The notes beneath the pieces were generated by a model. The model had not been told where the DNA came from and made no database searches. It saw nothing but the letters and a program-made list of their open reading frames with translations. Positions 60,667 through 64,000 of a stretch of DNA of 64,000 nucleotides are shown here, piece after piece (the first letter of the stretch is position 1; every line of letters starts with the position of its first letter). The position numbers and the translations under genes were made by a program. The stretch is from Paenibacillus sp. SY21-1 (lineage in GTDB: Bacteria > Bacillota > Bacilli > Paenibacillales > Paenibacillaceae), in NCBI RefSeq assembly GCF_005222705.1, contig NZ_STGF01000011.1, positions 62,001-126,000 of the forward strand, given 5' to 3'.

Positions 60667-61341
60667 ATGACAACGAACAGATTGCCGCAGCCTGAGGCGG
60701 TTATTTTTGATATGGATGGCACTTTGCTGGAAACGGCAACCTTGCTCGTAGAGGTTCATCGAAGAGTGTTTGAAACGCTGCGGGAAGAGGGGCTGTATAC
60801 GAAGGAAACACCTCCCGTCGAGACGCTGCTTGGATGCTTAGGCATGCTGCTTGACGATATTTGGCGTAAAGTGATGCCTGACGGCAGTGAGGAAGCACGC
60901 CAACGAGCCGATGTTCTGCTTTTGCAATATGAGCTGGACGGTCTTGCCAATGGCGAGGGGGAGCTCTATCCGTACGTGGAGGATACGCTGCGCCAATTAA
61001 AAGCAAGAGGACTTAAGCTGTTCGTTGCCAGCAACGGACTTGAGGCTTATGTCAAGGGAATTGCTCATCATAAAGGGCTGACGGAGCTGTTCGACGGCTT
61101 ATACAGCGCGGGCGAGTATGGAACGACAAGCAAAGTTGACCTGGTAGCACGTCTGCTTGCTGATCATGGCATAACAAGCGCTTGGATGGTTGGCGACCGC
61201 TCTTCGGACGTCGAGGCTGGCAAGGGCAATGGTTTGCAGACGATCGGCTGCGCTTACGCCGTTTATGGACGAGCCTCCGAGCTGGACGACGCAGACGTTC
61301 ACATAAATGATTTTCGAGAGATCGTTGCGCTGCTTGATTAA
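60667..61341 (+). CDS. HAD-family phosphatase (phosphoglycolate phosphatase-like)
   Basis: 224 residues. Motif I FDMDGTLLE (nucleophile Asp), motif II FVASNGLE, motif III Lys in TTSKVDLV and motif IV GDRSSDVEAGKGNG. Cap-domain type C1, as in PgpH/Gph-like and nucleosidase-type HAD enzymes. Ribosome site AAGGGGAT. Substrate unknown. Confidence 0.9.
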   Translation: MTTNRLPQPEAVIFDMDGTLLETATLLVEVHRRVFETLREEGLYTKETPPVETLLGCLGMLLDDIWRKVMPDGSEEARQRADVLLLQYELDGLANGEGELYPYVEDTLRQLKARGLKLFVASNGLEAYVKGIAHHKGLTELFDGLYSAGEYGTTSKVDLVARLLADHGITSAWMVGDRSSDVEAGKGNGLQTIGCAYAVYGRASELDDADVHINDFREIVALLD

Positions 61342-61357
61342 CAAGCAGCTTATTTTT
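61329..61357 (+). terminator. Terminator of the HAD gene
   Basis: GCTGCTTG-ATTAA-CAAGCAGC followed by TTATTTTTATTT; it includes the stop codon. Confidence 0.8.
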
Positions 61358-61482
61358 ATTTGGAAAGAGTGTCGGCCGCTACGAAAATGGTTAGATCACG
61401 CTCTGGCTGCGGGCAAGAGTAAGCAATAGAGTTAAACGTTAACGTAATTAGTCGGATCAAAGGCCGGGACCGGGTTAGAGAG

Positions 61483-61606
61483 AACGCAGGAGAGACAATC
61501 GCTAACGAAATCAATCGAAACCCTGACGGGGTCCGTTTAAGTGAACGCAAGAGAGACAGTCGCTAACGGAAAGAATGGAAACACGGACCCGAGTCCGTCT
61601 AAGAGA
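61483..61606. repeat. 61-bp imperfect direct repeat, two copies
   Basis: Copies begin at 61483 and 61544 with AACGCA(G/A)GAGAGACA(A/G)TC and share CTAACG, a GGAAAC-like stretch and TCCGT(T/C)TAAG. Part of the 685-bp gene-free region 61342-62026. Confidence 0.7.
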
Positions 61607-61640
61607 AAGCAAGTGACCACTACCGGTTTTTTTGCGATAC

Positions 61641-61955
61641 GACTGGTCCGGTGAGGTTCGATGAATGAGCTAGCGGAATTGTGACGCTGCTCGCAAAAAA
61701 GCGCCGCTACAGGAACCCAAACGACTCAAGCTAGGAGCGTTTCGGAACATGGCAGCGCTTTTTTTTCGAAACGACTGGTCCAGTGAGGTTCGATGAATGA
61801 GCTAGCGGAATTGTGACGCTGCTCGCAGAAAAGCGCCGCTACAGGAACCCAAACGACTCAAGCTAGGAGCGTTTCGGAAACATGGCGGCGCTTTTTTTGC
61901 GAAACGACTGGTCCGGTGAGGTTCGATGAATGAGCTAGCGGAATTGTGACGCTGC
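61641..61955. repeat. 132/133-bp direct repeat, two full copies and one partial
   Basis: GACTGGTCC begins at 61641, 61773 and 61906. Each full unit contains an AAAAAAGCGC ... GCGCTTTTTT inverted repeat about 60 bp apart that would form a terminator-like stem. The partial third copy ends at 61955, shortly before the YheC-type gene stop at 62027. Confidence 0.88.
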
Positions 61956-62026
61956 GGGTCCATGAATGCTCTTCGTCCGTTCATGTGCAGCAGGACCATG
62001 GCCTGCTCGAACAGTGCCCCAAGCGC

Positions 62027-63205
62027 CTACAGCTCTTCCCACTGTCCCCAATCCTCCAGATCGCTGCGCGTGTCGGCTACGTTTGCCAGCTTATCCTTGC
62101 CGACGGTCTTGCGTTTCTGCTGGTAGAGCCACAGCGCGTATTCGATCGGCCTGACAACGGCCTTCCGGTAGGTTTCTTTTTCTCCCGCCTGGATGAACAC
62201 TTCGCGCGCCGGCTTGGGATTAACCTCCAGCAGCCAGATACGGCCCTTGCGGTCGATCGCAAGGTCAAGCGCAAGCTCGCAAAGTCTGCCGTAGCATTGC
62301 TCCAAATAGGCGGCGACGCCTGTCCCGAGCTTGTAGGCCTCCGCTTTGACCATGTCCGGCGATACTTCATCGCGGAGCCAGTCTTGAAGCAGCGAGCCCA
62401 TCGTGGCCGCATGGCCGCCGCCGTGCAAATTCGACGTAATGCTTCCGACCGCCCCCACGCGCCCCGCGCAGCCGGTCACTTCCCATACGCCCTCGCTATT
62501 TTTTTGCACCAGCATACGATAATCGTGTACGCGACCGTTCCCCAGCTTGATTTGAATGCCCTGCTGGGCGATATAGCGATTTTCTTTCAAGCGCCAATCG
62601 GACAAGTAGCTGCCGAGCGTCGACAAGCGCATTTGCTGCGGCTTGATGATTCGTCTGGATTGCTCGCGGCCTTGCACGAGCAGGCTTCCGTCCGCCTTGC
62701 GCTCGATGCGCAGAATGCCGCGTCCGCCTGTGCCGTTGATCGGCTTCAGGTAGACGAGCGGATGCTTGCGAACCATATCGATGGCATCCTGTACGCTTTC
62801 GATAAACCTGGTGCCGGGCAGATGGCTTTTGAACCGAGCGTCCTTGGACAGTATCCGGTGTATCGTCCATTTGTTGCGGAGCGGGCGATTAAGATAGTTC
62901 AAGTGCCCGTAGCGCTTCCGAAAGCGCTGGAGCTGCTCGAAACGGACCGTGCGTTGAATGCGGCACCGATCATAGATCAGCGAGGGTATCGCTGTCCATT
63001 TGCGCGACCATGTTTTGGAGCCTGTGTGGTAAATATGGGCGTATGCCATATTTTCCTGATAGTCGACGTCCTTTGGCGTGAAAACAATGACGTGGAGGCC
63101 AAGCTTTTGACCCGCTGCAATCATTTTCTGGTAAACGGGGCGCTCCTCCAGCAAGCCGGCGTCATTGAGATACAGGGTCAGAATGCCCAATACGGGCTTT
63201 GTCAT
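62027..63205 (-). CDS. YheC/YheD-type endospore coat-associated ATP-grasp protein
   Basis: ATG 63205 behind AAAGGAGAAG gives 392 residues. VLGILTLYLNDAGLLEERPV, YDRCRIQRTV, YLKPINGTGGRGILRIER and the ATP-grasp end CELALDLAIDRKGRIWLLEV followed by NPKPAREVF. In Bacillus these proteins are associated with the spore coat; the ligase substrate is unknown. Overlaps the GNAT gene by 44 bp. Confidence 0.88.
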   Translation of the reverse strand: MTKPVLGILTLYLNDAGLLEERPVYQKMIAAGQKLGLHVIVFTPKDVDYQENMAYAHIYHTGSKTWSRKWTAIPSLIYDRCRIQRTVRFEQLQRFRKRYGHLNYLNRPLRNKWTIHRILSKDARFKSHLPGTRFIESVQDAIDMVRKHPLVYLKPINGTGGRGILRIERKADGSLLVQGREQSRRIIKPQQMRLSTLGSYLSDWRLKENRYIAQQGIQIKLGNGRVHDYRMLVQKNSEGVWEVTGCAGRVGAVGSITSNLHGGGHAATMGSLLQDWLRDEVSPDMVKAEAYKLGTGVAAYLEQCYGRLCELALDLAIDRKGRIWLLEVNPKPAREVFIQAGEKETYRKAVVRPIEYALWLYQQKRKTVGKDKLANVADTRSDLEDWGQWEEL

Positions 63206-63755
63206 GCAGGCTTCTCCTTTCAAAGCGGAGGGTAGGTTTGCCGGTAGGTCCCCGGTGCATGGAGACGGCGGTCATGCCAAGCCGGAAGCAAAGCGCCATG
63301 CTGGCGGTATTGTCAGCGGCGACCATACAGATCAGCCCGCCAAGCTCCTTCATCATCGCTTGTACAATCGCGCCGCCAACCCCGAGACTGCGAGCCTCGG
63401 GATGGACGACAACCATACAGCATTCCTCGCCGCCGGCAACGGCCAGACCCAAGCCCACCAAGCGGCTGTCGAGCCAGGCCGATACAGCGACGGAATCTGC
63501 GGCGAGAGAAGGAGAGCTTCCTGTTGCCAGTGAACCAGCCATGCTGGAATCGCGCGAGCCTGAGCTAGCCTCATAGCCGTGAGTGGCATAACGGACCGCG
63601 TGGTTGCCGGGAGCTTGAAGCCGCGACGGATCAAGCTGCCGAAGTGTACGCAGCGTAGCCGCTGTCAGCCGCCGCTCGCCGAACCGAATTGCGAATTGGA
63701 TGAGCCGGTTTCTTCCTTGCCGCCACTCCTCCGGCGAATGCAGCTTCAGCCTCAT
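63162..63755 (-). CDS. GNAT-family acetyltransferase
   Basis: 197 residues from ATG 63755 behind GGGAGGGG. C-terminal acetyl-CoA core: MVVVHPEARSLGVGGAIVQA (R/QxxGxG/A-like loop), VAADNTASMALCFRLGMTAV. A low-complexity Ser/Gly/Ala stretch lies at about 60-90. Sandwiched between two ATP-grasp coat-type genes, it probably acts in the same spore-related pathway. Confidence 0.82.
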   Translation of the reverse strand: MRLKLHSPEEWRQGRNRLIQFAIRFGERRLTAATLRTLRQLDPSRLQAPGNHAVRYATHGYEASSGSRDSSMAGSLATGSSPSLAADSVAVSAWLDSRLVGLGLAVAGGEECCMVVVHPEARSLGVGGAIVQAMMKELGGLICMVAADNTASMALCFRLGMTAVSMHRGPTGKPTLRFERRSLHDKARIGHSDPVSQ

Positions 63756-63756
63756 G

Positions 63757-63999
63757 CTATGCCCCTCCCACCTTTTTATCGGACTTTCCTTTTGCCAGAA
63801 ACGCGCCGTAATGAAAAATCCGCTCCAGCGATTTCTGGCGAATATGCGGCTCGTCGAATTTCATCGGTTTGGAGTTGGCTTCAAAAAACCATAGGTTTCC
63901 GTTGCCGTCCACGCCAAGATCCATCGACATTTCGCCCAGCAGCTGGCCCGATGCGCGCTCAATCTGCCGCGCAATCAGAACAGCCGTATTTTTGACCTT
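63757..63999 (-). CDS. YheC/YheD-type ATP-grasp protein, N-terminus outside window
   Basis: Only the last 80 codons lie in the window. GQLLGEMSMDLGVDGNGNLW then FFEANSKPMKFDEPHIRQKS is the ATP-grasp end of this family, parallel to the gene at 62027. The stop lies one base from the GNAT start, so all three genes form one operon. Confidence 0.85.
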   Translation of the reverse strand, partial: KVKNTAVLIARQIERASGQLLGEMSMDLGVDGNGNLWFFEANSKPMKFDEPHIRQKSLERIFHYGAFLAKGKSDKKVGGA

Positions 64000-64000
64000 C

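Overview
The window looks like chromosomal DNA of a spore-forming, low-to-mid GC Firmicute close to Paenibacillus. The evidence is: a sinI/sinR pair with a Spo0A box, a Bacillus-type eps exopolysaccharide operon with an EAR-like leader, ecsAB, YheC/YheD coat-type ATP-grasp genes, a SleB-type wall hydrolase, SLH-domain and Gls24-family proteins, strong GGAGG ribosome sites with frequent GTG/TTG starts, and a paeninodin-type lasso peptide cluster. No tRNA, rRNA, CRISPR array, IS element or prophage was seen.

Layout. 1-2.7 kb: the 3' part of a nitrilase-domain gene that is open at the window edge, followed by a winged-helix protein and an all-helical protein, closed by a strong terminator; this may be an accessory or defence operon. 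2.9-6.5 kb: housekeeping and stress genes (TetR, Gls24, GNAT, Rrf2 plus NAD(P)-binding oxidoreductase, CsbD). 6.5-20.6 kb: a SinR/SlrR-like regulator, then an eps-type operon (Wzz, BY-kinase, EAR-like leader, 4,6-dehydratase, GtaB, five glycosyltransferases, EpsG-like polymerase, EpsL-like phosphosugar transferase, EpsN), with the EpsM/PglD acetyltransferase inverted at the end. 20.8-30.8 kb: a second polysaccharide operon (nucleotidyltransferase-like protein, four glycosyltransferases, pyruvyl transferase, membrane-anchored GH88/105-like hydrolase, flippase). 30.9-31.9 kb: galE. 32.1-32.6 kb: sinI and sinR facing each other. 32.9-38.7 kb, minus strand: a complete lasso peptide operon C-A-K-B1-B2-D whose 45-residue precursor has a paeninodin-like core ending in the Ser expected to be phosphorylated by the HPr-kinase-like protein.

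The unifying signal from 6.5 to 38.9 kb is a 16-bp palindrome related to GTTCTTTATAAAGAAC, close to the GTTCTYT operator of Bacillus subtilis SinR. It lies in the promoters of the SinR-like gene, the eps operon, the epsB-epsC gap, the second polysaccharide operon, galE and the lasso operon, with one more copy inside the lasso operon. My main inference is that the whole block, including a lasso peptide, is one SinR/SinI-switched biofilm regulon.

39-64 kb: metallophosphoesterase, small unknown proteins, an HRDC-domain protein behind an apparent attenuator, SleB-type hydrolase, a 1016-residue collagen-like/beta-helix protein with a good sigma-K promoter match (probable spore-surface fibre), zinc phospholipase C family protein, CheX, SDR, DEAD-box helicase, SLH protein, EcsAB, DUF4234/DUF2752 membrane proteins, aminotransferase, AraC regulator, phosphatidylserine decarboxylase, TspO-like protein, HAD phosphatase and YheC/YheD coat-type genes. 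Between 60.1 and 62.0 kb are three unexplained tandem repeat families (51 bp, 61 bp, 132 bp).
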